Below the pieces are notes generated by a model. The model did not search any database. It saw only the letters and a program-made list of their open reading frames with translations, and had not been told where the DNA came from. From the NCBI GenBank assembly GCA_013336365.1, contig JAAXTT010000023.1:1-15043 (forward strand): 15,043 nucleotides of DNA, read 5' to 3'. Source of the stretch: Peptococcaceae bacterium (GTDB taxonomy: Bacteria; Bacillota; Desulfotomaculia; Desulfotomaculales; Desulfocucumaceae). This document shows positions 6,226 to 13,913 of this stretch, one piece after another (position 1 is the first letter of the stretch; every line of letters begins with the position of its first letter). Both the position numbers and the translations under genes were made by a program.

Positions 6226-7041
6226 ATGAACAAAGGTAATTCAAACCATAATAGTCAGATTATATATTTTTCCCATGGTGGAGGCCCTCTTCCAATTTTA
6301 GCTGATCCCTCTCATGATAAAATGATTGGGTTTATGAAGAATCTTCCGGAAAAAATCAAGAGGCCGGATTCAATTATTGTTTTCAGTGCTCATTGGGAGG
6401 AAAATACAGTTACAATTCAAAGTGGCAAGGAACCTGATATTATGTACGATTACTATGGCTTTCCGGAAGCTGCCTATAGTATTAAATATCCTTGCAAAGG
6501 AGATACTGCTTTAGCATTAAAAATAGCCGAACTGTTCAGGAAGAATAACATCCCACATCTCCTAGATGACAATAGACCCTACGACCATGGTTCTTATATA
6601 CCTTTGAAAATGATCTATCCAAATGCTGACATTCCTGTTTTACAGATTTCACTAAATCGTACTCTTGATCCATTGACTCATCTTAATATTGGAAAAGCAC
6701 TAAGACCTTTGCTTGAAGATAACCTACTGATAATTGGTTCCGGATTTTCCTTTCACAATATGAGAAAATTCGACTTTTCAGGAATGGATATACCAGATTC
6801 ACTAAACGATGAGTTTCAAGATAAACTTATTGAGATTTGCTGCAGTGAAAAATATGAAGAAGAAAAAAAATGGGAGAATCTCATTAATTGGGAATATATT
6901 CCTAATGCAAGGTACTGCCATCCTCGGGAAGAGCACTTATTACCTTTATTAGTGTGTGCAGGACTAGCCAAGGATCTTGGGACTAAAATATTTGACAGTT
7001 ACATTCTGGGGAAAAGAGCTACTGCCTTTTTGTGGCAATAG
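6226..7041 (+). CDS. Class III extradiol ring-cleavage dioxygenase, LigB/DODA type
   Basis: The family cleaves catechol-like rings using non-heme Fe(II), and includes plant DOPA 4,5-dioxygenase and Escherichia coli YgiD. The 271-residue protein has the expected metal and active-site histidines: H17 in FSHGGGP, H56 in FSAHW, H121 in YDHGSYIPL, H177 in FSFHN and H232 in the C-terminal YCHPREEHLLPL. GGAGG precedes the ATG by 6 bases. It stands alone, with its own likely promoter, and meets the DCCP-activator gene tail to tail 25 bases later. No other aromatic-degradation gene is near, so the substrate is unknown. An oxygen-dependent enzyme in an apparent anaerobe hints at oxygen scavenging or a different chemistry. 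Confidence 0.9.
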   Translation: MNKGNSNHNSQIIYFSHGGGPLPILADPSHDKMIGFMKNLPEKIKRPDSIIVFSAHWEENTVTIQSGKEPDIMYDYYGFPEAAYSIKYPCKGDTALALKIAELFRKNNIPHLLDDNRPYDHGSYIPLKMIYPNADIPVLQISLNRTLDPLTHLNIGKALRPLLEDNLLIIGSGFSFHNMRKFDFSGMDIPDSLNDEFQDKLIEICCSEKYEEEKKWENLINWEYIPNARYCHPREEHLLPLLVCAGLAKDLGTKIFDSYILGKRATAFLWQ

Positions 7042-7066
7042 CTCTTAAGGATCATCTTTTATAAAA

Positions 7067-7807
7067 TCAAGCCAGCAATGCCGCGCCCAAAGCTACCGTT
7101 ATTTCAGGATCAGGTGGAATTACAATAGGAATTTTTAGTTCCTGTTCCAAATACTTAACCAGAAGATTATAGTGTGCTCCGCCACCGGCAAATATTAAAG
7201 TTTCCGGTTGTGCCATGCTTTCAACAAAGCGTGCCAGCCTTATTGCTGTGCTTTGGAAAACGCCGGCAACTACTTCCGATTTCTTGGCACCTTTGGCCAG
7301 CAGAGTAATAACCTCAGACTCTGCAAAAACAGTACACATAGAATTAACATTTACCGGTTTAGCCACAGCTGCCTCAAAAAGCTCTTCTTCTGTCAATGAC
7401 AGACCTTTAAGGATAAAATCCAGAAAACGTCCGGTTCCGGCAGCACACTTATCATTCATGATAAAATTTATTACCTTGCCAGCCGGGTTCTTTTTGATTA
7501 CCTTTGCATCCTGACCTCCCACATCAAGAATATATTCATGAGTCGGGAAATACCCATGACAACCCTTGGCCTGACAGGTAATTTCTGTAATCAATTTTCC
7601 TTCGGGAAAACTGACTCTTCCATAGCCTGTTACTACTAAGTCATAAGAAATGTCCTGATTTGTTTTTGCCCATTCTTTCAATAATTCTTGTCCGGCACTG
7701 ACAGAATCATAACGAGATGAAACAACCTTTTGCTCCCGAATTTTTATTCCATCCAAAGCCACAAGTTTAGTGTTCACTGAGCCTAAATCTAGGCCGATCT
7801 TCATCAT
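7067..7807 (-). CDS. ATPase activator of a (R)-2-hydroxyacyl-CoA dehydratase or double-cubane protein
   Basis: This is a BadF/BadG/BcrA/HgdC-type ASKHA ATPase. Such proteins hold one [4Fe-4S] cluster at a dimer interface and use ATP to push low-potential electrons to a partner. In 246 residues: the phosphate loop GLDLGSVNTK (5-14), DVGGQDAKV (95-103), cluster cysteines C121 (NDKCAAGTGRFLD) and C158 (NSMCTVFAESEV), and FAGGGA followed by a terminal ALGAALLA. Its ATG overlaps the stop codon of the upstream gene as ATGA, indicating tight translational coupling. In Carboxydothermus hydrogenoformans a homologous reductase serves the double-cubane cluster protein. Family is certain; that partner type is inferred. 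Confidence 0.93.
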   Translation of the reverse strand: MMKIGLDLGSVNTKLVALDGIKIREQKVVSSRYDSVSAGQELLKEWAKTNQDISYDLVVTGYGRVSFPEGKLITEITCQAKGCHGYFPTHEYILDVGGQDAKVIKKNPAGKVINFIMNDKCAAGTGRFLDFILKGLSLTEEELFEAAVAKPVNVNSMCTVFAESEVITLLAKGAKKSEVVAGVFQSTAIRLARFVESMAQPETLIFAGGGAHYNLLVKYLEQELKIPIVIPPDPEITVALGAALLA

Positions 7808-9072
7808 GAGCGAATAATTTCCAACAAGGCCTCTACCCGAGTAAGCAACTGTCCCTGATCTTCATCTGAAAAATCTGTCTCCAGCCTTAGATAAGGAATT
7901 TCTCGCTTTTCCATTTCTTTACTTACAGAAAAACTCTCAATTGCATATGGATTACAGAACTGTAAATTGGTTTCTATAACAGCATCGGCTTGAAGATTCT
8001 CTGTCATTTTTACAATGTCCTCTATTCTTCCCGAGTTTGGGGTAAAACAGGCACAATTTATCTGTAAAGGGCGTTTTGCTATATTCTTCAGCATATCTTC
8101 TTTGTTTTCAGCAGGTTCTGTCAGATTTCTGAAGTAACGCTCTCCGGTACAAGTTTCTTCTCCGACAACCACTGCTCCGGCCTTTTCAATTAAGGCATGA
8201 ATTTTCCAAGCCGGTAAAGGTTGAGGGGTTCCCGTCAAAAGAATCCGCGGAGCATCAGCAGGTGCAACACCTATTTTTTTATTTACTCTCTCGTCCAATT
8301 CATCACAAAGCTGATTAACTTGACCGGTAAAACGCTCGGGGTCATCAAAAAAGGCCAACTGATTAATTAGCAATACATCCAGACCATGTATAGGCGAGGG
8401 TTTGTTTTTTCTCAAATCTGCCAAGCGCTTGAGTGCCTTGCGTTTATTGTTAATTACTTCTATACTTTTTTGCAGATTTTCTTCTGTTATCTCAACTCCG
8501 GTTTCCTTTTCAACAAAATCTGCAAACTCTAATACTACCTCTTCCCACAGCCGATAATCCCTGGCCTCCTTTTTATGGGGCAATTCCAATACATAGGTAG
8601 GTATATATTGGTTGAGGACTTCCCATGCCTTTTTCTTACCATCACAGGTAGTTTCCCCAATCACCCAATCCGCAACCTGAAAATAAGGACAGATTCGATC
8701 CAATTTAAATCCCATAGTGGATTTAATCAAGGGGCAGAGATTGCGGGGCAATACCCTTTCTCCGGTAGATATAGGAAATTGGGCTCCTGCACAAAGACCG
8801 ATATTGACACTGCCTGTTGCCACAATAATTTCTTCCGGAACATAAACACAAAAGGACGCAAAAATTTTGGCGCCTTTTTGTTTTTTCTCATACAATTCTT
8901 TTACCCTAATTCCATGCACGTCAGCCAATACCATATCAAAATAACTCATTGCAGCAGGACGATTGGGTCGGTTAAAAAAAAGTTCTGTCGCCAATGCCGG
9001 TATCGGTGCCAAAAACTCATCATGCTTCTCTAAATCCATGCCCAATAGCTCCCATAATTCTCTATTATCCAT
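7804..9072 (-). CDS. 2-hydroxyacyl-CoA dehydratase D-family / double-cubane cluster protein-like
   Basis: The 422-residue protein belongs to the HgdB/BcrB/BadE family of iron-sulfur proteins. Ten cysteines occur (75, 94, 113, 128, 143, 256, 308, 340, 342, 373), in family-type settings such as SFCVYVPEE, GLCAGAQFP, NLCPLIKS, RICPYF, GEETCTGERYF and QFCNPYAIE. A true dehydratase needs two related subunits and usually a CoA-transferase. Here only one such subunit and the activator are present, as in Escherichia coli yjiM-yjiL and the double-cubane protein (DCCP) gene pair, whose protein reduces small substrates such as acetylene. A DCCP-like role is therefore inferred, not shown. The ATG at 9070-9072 follows AAGGGGG. 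A 500-bp AT-rich region precedes it. Confidence 0.88.
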   Translation of the reverse strand: MDNRELWELLGMDLEKHDEFLAPIPALATELFFNRPNRPAAMSYFDMVLADVHGIRVKELYEKKQKGAKIFASFCVYVPEEIIVATGSVNIGLCAGAQFPISTGERVLPRNLCPLIKSTMGFKLDRICPYFQVADWVIGETTCDGKKKAWEVLNQYIPTYVLELPHKKEARDYRLWEEVVLEFADFVEKETGVEITEENLQKSIEVINNKRKALKRLADLRKNKPSPIHGLDVLLINQLAFFDDPERFTGQVNQLCDELDERVNKKIGVAPADAPRILLTGTPQPLPAWKIHALIEKAGAVVVGEETCTGERYFRNLTEPAENKEDMLKNIAKRPLQINCACFTPNSGRIEDIVKMTENLQADAVIETNLQFCNPYAIESFSVSKEMEKREIPYLRLETDFSDEDQGQLLTRVEALLEIIRS

Positions 9073-9160
9073 TGCTGTGTATACCCCCTTTTAATATTTT
9101 TACAAGAATGTTGACCTCAGATATTTTGCAACCAGTTATGTTAAATTTTAATGCAAACAA

Positions 9161-9194
9161 ACATGTCCTCCACTGAAAAGCTTTGAAGACATGT
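9161..9194 (-). promoter_or_regulatory. Inverted repeat upstream of the DCCP-like operon, possible attenuator
   Basis: On the minus strand, ACATGTCTTC (9194-9185) pairs with GAGGACATGT (9170-9161) over 10 bp with one G-U pair, followed by TTTGTTTG. In the plus-strand reading the same stem has a C-A mismatch, so it is better formed in leftward RNA. It lies about 90 bases before the DCCP-like start and could be an attenuator or an operator. Confidence 0.4.
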
Positions 9195-9260
9195 ATTTAG
9201 CATTATTATTAACTTTAACTGCTTGATATTAACAAAAATAATAACACTATACAAATACAT

Positions 9261-9281
9261 AATATCTATAGATTAGATATT
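9261..9281. repeat. Palindrome AATATCTA-N5-TAGATATT
   Basis: Perfect 8-base arms flank a 5-base centre in the divergent intergenic region. Such spacing suits a dimeric regulator's operator, but an AT-rich background makes chance occurrence possible. Confidence 0.35.
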
Positions 9282-9574
9282 GGCTTATTCATATAATCGA
9301 TTGATTAAGAATTTAGCCTCATGATATTTTGCTCAAAAACCTCCGGACCCCTGGTATAAAGCTTTAATTTCAATGGAAACTTTTTTACTCACAAAGAATA
9401 AACTGCATACATGTCATAACCTTGTGCTATATTTATATAAAACAGGATTATGGCATGCTACACAAAGTTATATACAAAAAGAAGGGTACCGTTTTTGATT
9501 AAGTAATATATCCGGGGTCAGCAGAATTGATAACAACGTGATCAGGATACAGTGATTTTTGGAGGTGTTCCAAA

Positions 9575-10132
9575 ATGAAATATTTTAACAGAACTGACCT
9601 ATCCTTCTCACTTTGCGGCCTCAACTGTGGATTGTGCCCCATGCACCTTGGTGGGTATTGCCCGGGATGTGGCGGTGGCGACGGAAACCAAGCCTGTTCT
9701 ATCGCAAAATGCAGCCTACAGCATAATAGAATTGAATATTGTTTTCTTTGTTCTGAATATCCCTGCCAAAGATATGAAGGGATTGCAGAATATGACTCGT
9801 TTATTACTCATCAGAGGCAGCTGGATGATATTACAAGGGCACAAGATATTGGGATAGACGCTTACAACAAGGAACAGGTCCAAAAGGCAAAAATACTTAA
9901 AAAACTGCTAACCGATTACAATGATGGGCGCAGAAAAACATTTTACTGTCTTGCAATAAACCTTTTGCCCTTACAGGACATAGAAAATGCTCTTAACCGG
10001 GTTATTGAAAATACCTCTTTAAAAAATCTTACAACAAAAGAAAATGCAGAATATCTAACGTCTCTTTTTCAAAATCTTGCTGACCGGCAGGGGCTTATAC
10101 TTAAGCTTCGTAAAAAGCCGGTTGAAAAATAA
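9575..10132 (+). CDS. DUF3795 cysteine-rich protein
   Basis: The function of this family is unknown. The 185-residue protein has a dense N-terminal cysteine array (about residues 14-64: CGLNCGLCP, YCPGCGGG, ACSIAKC, YCFLCSEYPC) that fits DUF3795 and suggests zinc or iron-sulfur binding. The rest is mainly charged helix (DITRAQDIGIDAYNKEQVQKAK onward) without membrane segments. GGAGGTG precedes the ATG by about 7 bases. It is followed by a 216-bp gap and appears monocistronic. Confidence 0.8.
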   Translation: MKYFNRTDLSFSLCGLNCGLCPMHLGGYCPGCGGGDGNQACSIAKCSLQHNRIEYCFLCSEYPCQRYEGIAEYDSFITHQRQLDDITRAQDIGIDAYNKEQVQKAKILKKLLTDYNDGRRKTFYCLAINLLPLQDIENALNRVIENTSLKNLTTKENAEYLTSLFQNLADRQGLILKLRKKPVEK

Positions 10133-10251
10133 CTCCTAGCTTTTAACCCAATATATATATTCCGATTTTTCGAACAAATACCGCTGAATACCTCACTGCA
10201 CCCCTTGAGTATCATCATATGTTTGGCGCATAAGAACACTTATTTTGTAAG

Positions 10252-10279
10252 CTGACATAAGATATAATAATGTTATAAT
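10252..10279 (+). promoter_or_regulatory. Strong-looking promoter of the Imm5-like gene and rsgA
   Basis: CTGACA (10252-10257, 5 of 6 to -35), a 16-base spacer, and a perfect extended -10 TGTTATAAT (10271-10279). A second TATAAT lies at 10263-10268 but lacks a properly spaced -35. Transcription would start near 10286, about 60 bases before the coding sequence. Confidence 0.65.
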
Positions 10280-10348
10280 TCAGAGCCAAAATATTATATG
10301 AGAGTACTTCTATATATGCATAATGATCTATATGGGGTTTAAGAGGAT

Positions 10349-10876
10349 ATGATAATAACACGAAAGATGCTGAGTGACTGGAACGCACCGTATATTCAGG
10401 CCCTTATTAAATTAATTGAAACCCAGAGCAAGGCAACCCTAGTGATTTGGGCAGTTGATTATGCCGAGCAAGTTATATTGCCACTGTGGAACAAATACCA
10501 CCAGGATGACCTGCGTCCGCAAAATGCACTCAATGCTGCCAGGGAGTGGCTATCCGGAGCTATAAAGCTGCCGATAGCCAAAACGGCAATACTTGCCTGT
10601 CATGCAGCCGCCCGTGAAGCCTGCTTAAATCCTATTGCCCTAGCTGCTGCAAGGGCAATAGGTCAGAGTGCTTCGACAATTCATTCAGCAAGGCACTGTG
10701 TCGGTCTTCCTCTGTATGGAGCGCTGGCGGTTGCTTATGACACCCTGGGAACTAAGGTGTCCTGGGAGGAATTGGAGCAATGTGCCGCAGATGAATGCAG
10801 ACGAATGCTTAAAGCCTTGGAGGGCTATGCAGTGGAAGACGAAGCAAACCCGGTAAGAATTAACTGGAAATGCTAA
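10349..10876 (+). CDS. Imm5-like putative immunity-family protein
   Basis: The 175-residue, almost entirely helical protein resembles the Imm-5-like domain family often labelled putative immunity protein. Features seen are an opening ITRKMLSDWNAPYI segment, alanine-rich helices around CHAAAREA and AAARAIGQSASTIHSARHC, and a C-terminal CAADECRRMLKALEGY. Immunity is only a family label: no polymorphic toxin, secretion gene or second immunity gene is nearby. The ATG has an AGAGG only 2 bases upstream, an awkward spacing; a GGGG lies 11 bases upstream, and a second in-frame ATG is at 10367. rsgA begins 13 bases after the stop, so they are probably co-transcribed. Confidence 0.65.
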   Translation: MIITRKMLSDWNAPYIQALIKLIETQSKATLVIWAVDYAEQVILPLWNKYHQDDLRPQNALNAAREWLSGAIKLPIAKTAILACHAAAREACLNPIALAAARAIGQSASTIHSARHCVGLPLYGALAVAYDTLGTKVSWEELEQCAADECRRMLKALEGYAVEDEANPVRINWKC

Positions 10877-10889
10877 AAAGGAGAATATT

Positions 10890-11969
10890 ATGGAAGACAG
10901 ATTAATTAATTTGGGCTTCACAGAAGAAATAATTAAAAAGGCCGAAGATTTTCCGGGGTTCTTCTTAGCCAGAGTCATTTCTCAGCATAGGGCACTATAT
11001 GAGATTGCAACAGAAAAATCTCATCTGTTGGCAGAAATATCTGGAAAGCTCCACTATAATTCAGAGAACATCCTTAACTACCCGGCAGTAGGAGATTTTG
11101 TCCTGGTCGACAGAGTGGATGACAGACATGGCAATGCTGTTATCCACTCAATATTGCCCAGAAAAAGTATTTTTATTCGAAAAGCCGCCGGAACCTCAAA
11201 TGACCTTCAGGTTGTGGCAGCAAACATTGACACTGTATTTATCTGCATGTCCCTGAACAAAGATTTTAATTTGAGACGACTTGAACGCTATCTTTCCATT
11301 GCTTGGGACAGTGGAGCTACACCTGTAGTGGTACTTACCAAATCAGATTTATGCCGGGATTTGACAACAAATATCTCACAAGTAGAAAAAATAGCTTTAG
11401 GAGCTGACATTGCTGTCACCTCAAGCATGAAGGAGGACGGCTATAAAACCATCCTCAGATATATTACTCCCGGTCAAACAGTAGCCTTTATGGGCTCATC
11501 CGGGGTTGGAAAATCAACCTTGATTAACCGGCTCATTGGAGATGATATTATTGAGACAAGAGAAATACGAAGGGATGATAAAGGCAGACATGCAACAACC
11601 AGGCGGGAACTTATCCTTATTCCCTCCGGGGGAGCAGTAATAGATACCCCCGGTATGCGGGAGCTGCAGCTGGAAAGTGCAAACCTGGAAAAAACCTTTA
11701 CTGAGCTTGGCAAGCTTGCACAGGAGTGCAAATTTAAAGACTGTCAGCATGAAAATGAACCGGGATGCGCTATAAGAAAAGCATTGGAGGAAGGTGTAAT
11801 TAGCGAGGAACGTCTGTTAAGCCATAAGAAATTAAAAAAAGAGGCCAGATACGAAGGTCTTAACTCCAAGCAGATTGAAAAGGAAAAAATCAAAGATATG
11901 TTTTCCCAGTTTGGAGGAATTAAAAACGCTAAAGCTCTCATAAAATCAAAAAACAAAAATAAATACTAA
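10890..11969 (+). CDS. rsgA: Ribosome small-subunit-dependent GTPase A
   Basis: RsgA is a circularly permuted GTPase that acts late in 30S subunit maturation. The 359 residues contain an N-terminal OB-like domain (about 25-95), the GTPase motifs in permuted order TKSD (150-153), GSSGVGKST (202-210), HATTRR (234-239) and DTPG (252-255), and the C-terminal zinc site C280, C285, H287, C293. It is longer than the Bacillus YloQ form because of a short N-terminal stretch and a basic tail ending in KNKNKY; such longer forms are common as second copies. AAAGGAG lies 6 bases before the ATG. It stands away from the usual prpC-prkC-rsgA cluster, so it may be an accessory paralog. Its stop overlaps the stop of the converging gene. 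Confidence 0.93.
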   Translation: MEDRLINLGFTEEIIKKAEDFPGFFLARVISQHRALYEIATEKSHLLAEISGKLHYNSENILNYPAVGDFVLVDRVDDRHGNAVIHSILPRKSIFIRKAAGTSNDLQVVAANIDTVFICMSLNKDFNLRRLERYLSIAWDSGATPVVVLTKSDLCRDLTTNISQVEKIALGADIAVTSSMKEDGYKTILRYITPGQTVAFMGSSGVGKSTLINRLIGDDIIETREIRRDDKGRHATTRRELILIPSGGAVIDTPGMRELQLESANLEKTFTELGKLAQECKFKDCQHENEPGCAIRKALEEGVISEERLLSHKKLKKEARYEGLNSKQIEKEKIKDMFSQFGGIKNAKALIKSKNKNKY

Positions 11970-12238
11970 TTACGACCATATAGATAATAAATACAAATCA
12001 ATAACTGAATAAGTATTATTGCCGGAACAATAGTGTTGAACTTGAAATGCCTAGTCTTATGATTGAAAATTTTTAAGCCAAGATAGACTCCGGGTGCCCC
12101 ACCTAATATGGCAATAAAGATCAGTGTTTTTTCAGAGATTCGCCAATTTCCGGACCTTGCCTTAAGCTTATCCAATAGCATCAAAAAAATTCCCAATATA
12201 TTAATTGCTACTATATACCCTGCTATTAAATCAGTCAT
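11966..12238 (-). CDS. DUF1294 small membrane protein
   Basis: This 90-residue protein has three likely membrane helices (about 5-22, 39-56, 68-86) and the family signature of a basic loop (LDKLKARSGNWRISEKTL) followed by GGAPGVYLGLKIFNHKTRH. Function of DUF1294 is unknown. Its ATG overlaps the TGA of the acyltransferase gene by four bases (ATGA), so the two are translationally coupled. Its TAG stop overlaps the TAA of rsgA on the other strand, leaving no room for a terminator between them. Confidence 0.85.
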   Translation of the reverse strand: MTDLIAGYIVAINILGIFLMLLDKLKARSGNWRISEKTLIFIAILGGAPGVYLGLKIFNHKTRHFKFNTIVPAIILIQLLICIYYLYGRN

Positions 12239-13296
12239 TTACTGTCTACAACCCCGGCTTCCTTAAAGGATAATGCCCTTATCTGCCACCGAACCCAATT
12301 AAGAATCAGTATGGACAGACAGGTAAATATTACTGCAAACATGTACAAACCCAGGGCACCAATATACCCGGGCCAACTGTAAAAAATCACCAGCATATTT
12401 AAAATAAAGGGATGGACCAAATATACCTCAAAGGAGTTATTTGCAACCCATTCAATCAGTCTGTCTGTCCCGGGTGTGACCAGATTCTTCAACTTCTCAA
12501 AAAATAAATAGAAGGTGAAAAATGTAAAGACCCCGTACAGTGTAATAACAGGTCTCAGGGATATCTCAACCTTGGTTATCCGAACCTCAAAAACCGCAAT
12601 AACCATAAGAGTTAACCAGGATAGCAAACACAGGGTCTTTCTTTTCTGCCAAAAATCAGTAATCTGATCCAGTTTAATTCTTAATAATATTCCAAAGGCA
12701 AAAATAAACAGCCACCCCGGAAACAAGGTAGCGTATGCTATTCCCAAATCAGGCAAGGTAATAATCCCCAGCCTGTGAATATATATCAGCATTTGAAAGG
12801 TCAGAGAGATAAAAACAGTCAGGGCTATTGCCACTGTAATGTTTTTTTCAATAGATCTTTTAAGCAAAGGGAAAATACTATAAAGCTGAATCATTATCAG
12901 AATAAAGTACAGATGGACATAACCGGTTCCGGTAAATATATTAACCAGATATATCTTAAATATACCTGCCAGCTGCTCTGTTCCGAATCCTCCAAGAAGC
13001 TGTGATTTCAAGGAAAAGGTTGTGTAAAAAACTGTCCAGATTAAATATGGGATTGCTACCTTAAGAAATCTATGCTTAAAAAAATAAAGGTAGGATACTG
13101 AGGGCCTGTTAAGCTCAATGTGATAAAGAATAAACCCAGACATCATCACAAAAAGGGGTGATCCAAAACGTGGAATCTGATTGACTGCGGAGCCTAAAAA
13201 TCCTGTATTGATATAGCCTGAGGTCGAATGAATCATTATAATCGACAAGGCGGCAAAGGCTCGCATATAGGCAATTTCTTTGACTCGTTTAATCAT
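12235..13296 (-). CDS. Acyltransferase 3 family membrane protein
   Basis: The family transfers acetyl or other acyl groups to exported sugars or peptidoglycan across the membrane. The 353-residue protein is highly hydrophobic with about ten membrane helices. It shows the family's early R-x10-H pattern (R12 and H23 in YMRAFAALSIIMIHST), the GSPLFVMMSGFILY segment after the first helix, and a late conserved helix start (NSFEVYLVHPFIL). Acceptor and acyl group are unknown. It begins 47 bases after the Rrf2 regulator and overlaps the DUF1294 gene, suggesting a three-gene operon. Confidence 0.88.
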   Translation of the reverse strand: MIKRVKEIAYMRAFAALSIIMIHSTSGYINTGFLGSAVNQIPRFGSPLFVMMSGFILYHIELNRPSVSYLYFFKHRFLKVAIPYLIWTVFYTTFSLKSQLLGGFGTEQLAGIFKIYLVNIFTGTGYVHLYFILIMIQLYSIFPLLKRSIEKNITVAIALTVFISLTFQMLIYIHRLGIITLPDLGIAYATLFPGWLFIFAFGILLRIKLDQITDFWQKRKTLCLLSWLTLMVIAVFEVRITKVEISLRPVITLYGVFTFFTFYLFFEKLKNLVTPGTDRLIEWVANNSFEVYLVHPFILNMLVIFYSWPGYIGALGLYMFAVIFTCLSILILNWVRWQIRALSFKEAGVVDSK

Positions 13297-13343
13297 TCTG
13301 CACCCTTAGTAATATATTTTATGTCGCTATAACTATTAAATAA

Positions 13344-13802
13344 TTATATGGAATAATTATCCGCTTCCTGGATTTGGCGGAGCTTATCTGCATCCTTGCA
13401 TAAATCCTCCAGAGTTGTGGAATCTAAAACCGATGCAATAGCTTCCCTTACCCTTTCCCAAAGAACCTTGGTAATGCAGGCTGAAGAGCGCTGACAAATT
13501 TCAGGGTTATCCTCACTTACACAGCCGGTAGGACTGATTGGGCCCTCCAAACAGCGAATAACCTCACCCACAGTTATTTTCGATGGCACTCTGGTCAGTA
13601 AATACCCGCCCTGAGGTCCCCGGACGCTACGAACCAAACCACCCTTCCTTAGAAAGGTCATTAGCTGTTCAAGATAGCCCTCGGAGATATCCTGGCTTTC
13701 CGCCACTCTCACTAGAGGTGTTGGCTGAGTGGGAGAATAATTTAAGGCCAATTCAATCATCGCTCTTAGTCCATATCTGGACCTAGTAGAAAAACGCAAC
13801 AT
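13344..13802 (-). CDS. Rrf2-family transcriptional regulator with cluster-type cysteines
   Basis: The 152-residue protein has the Rrf2 winged helix: LRFSTRSRYGLRAMIELAL, the recognition region ISEGYLEQLMTFLRKGGLV, and the wing VRGPQGGYLL. Residues 94-109 hold cysteines spaced C-x8-C-x5-C (C94, C103, C109), close to the C-x5-C-x5-C of IscR, so iron-sulfur sensing is plausible. No isc/suf genes lie beside it, contrary to the common clostridial arrangement; the downstream genes are membrane acyltransferase and DUF1294. GTGAGG precedes the ATG. Self-regulation is common in the family and a palindrome lies in the leader, but this is inference. Confidence 0.9.
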   Translation of the reverse strand: MLRFSTRSRYGLRAMIELALNYSPTQPTPLVRVAESQDISEGYLEQLMTFLRKGGLVRSVRGPQGGYLLTRVPSKITVGEVIRCLEGPISPTGCVSEDNPEICQRSSACITKVLWERVREAIASVLDSTTLEDLCKDADKLRQIQEADNYSI

Positions 13803-13848
13803 TTCAATACCTCACCATCAATAATATTATCTTTAATTCCTAGTGGTT

Positions 13849-13858
13849 TAATCGATTA
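13849..13858. promoter_or_regulatory. Palindrome TAATCGATTA in the Rrf2 leader
   Basis: A perfect 10-bp palindrome lies between the Rrf2 promoter and start codon, a position suited to an autoregulatory operator. The match to known Rrf2-type sites is not obvious and the site is short. Confidence 0.25.
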
Positions 13859-13884
13859 CATACCCTATCTAACTACTTGAGTTT

Positions 13885-13913
13885 ATATTAATCTAATTTA
13901 CGCCTATTGTCAA
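13885..13913 (-). promoter_or_regulatory. Putative promoter of the Rrf2 operon
   Basis: On the minus strand a perfect TTGACA (13913-13908), a 17-base spacer, and TAATAT (13890-13885) form a good sigma-A promoter. The predicted start near 13878 leaves a leader of about 75 bases. Confidence 0.7.

Larger units (their letters stand above)
9073..9574. other. 500-bp divergent intergenic region, AT-rich
   Basis: This gap separates the DCCP-like operon (leftward) from the DUF3795 gene (rightward). I see no gene in it. It contains two clear inverted repeats (listed separately), an extended -10-like TGGTATAAA at 9352-9360 on the plus strand without a good -35, and a weak plus-strand candidate pair TTGTGC/GATTAT at 9422-9451. 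No recognised riboswitch or small RNA could be identified. Confidence 0.5.

Noticed and set aside
7042..7066. Bidirectional terminator between the dioxygenase and the activator gene
   Set aside because: The gap contains only a short TTTTATAAAA palindrome and no GC-rich stem.
8575..9033. Plus-strand open frame of 152 codons
   Set aside because: Antisense to the DCCP-like gene, which has clear family motifs; no start signals.
10349..10876. Toxin-immunity or toxin-antitoxin module
   Set aside because: The Imm5-like label is only a family name. No toxin, secretion or partner gene is adjacent, and the neighbour is rsgA.
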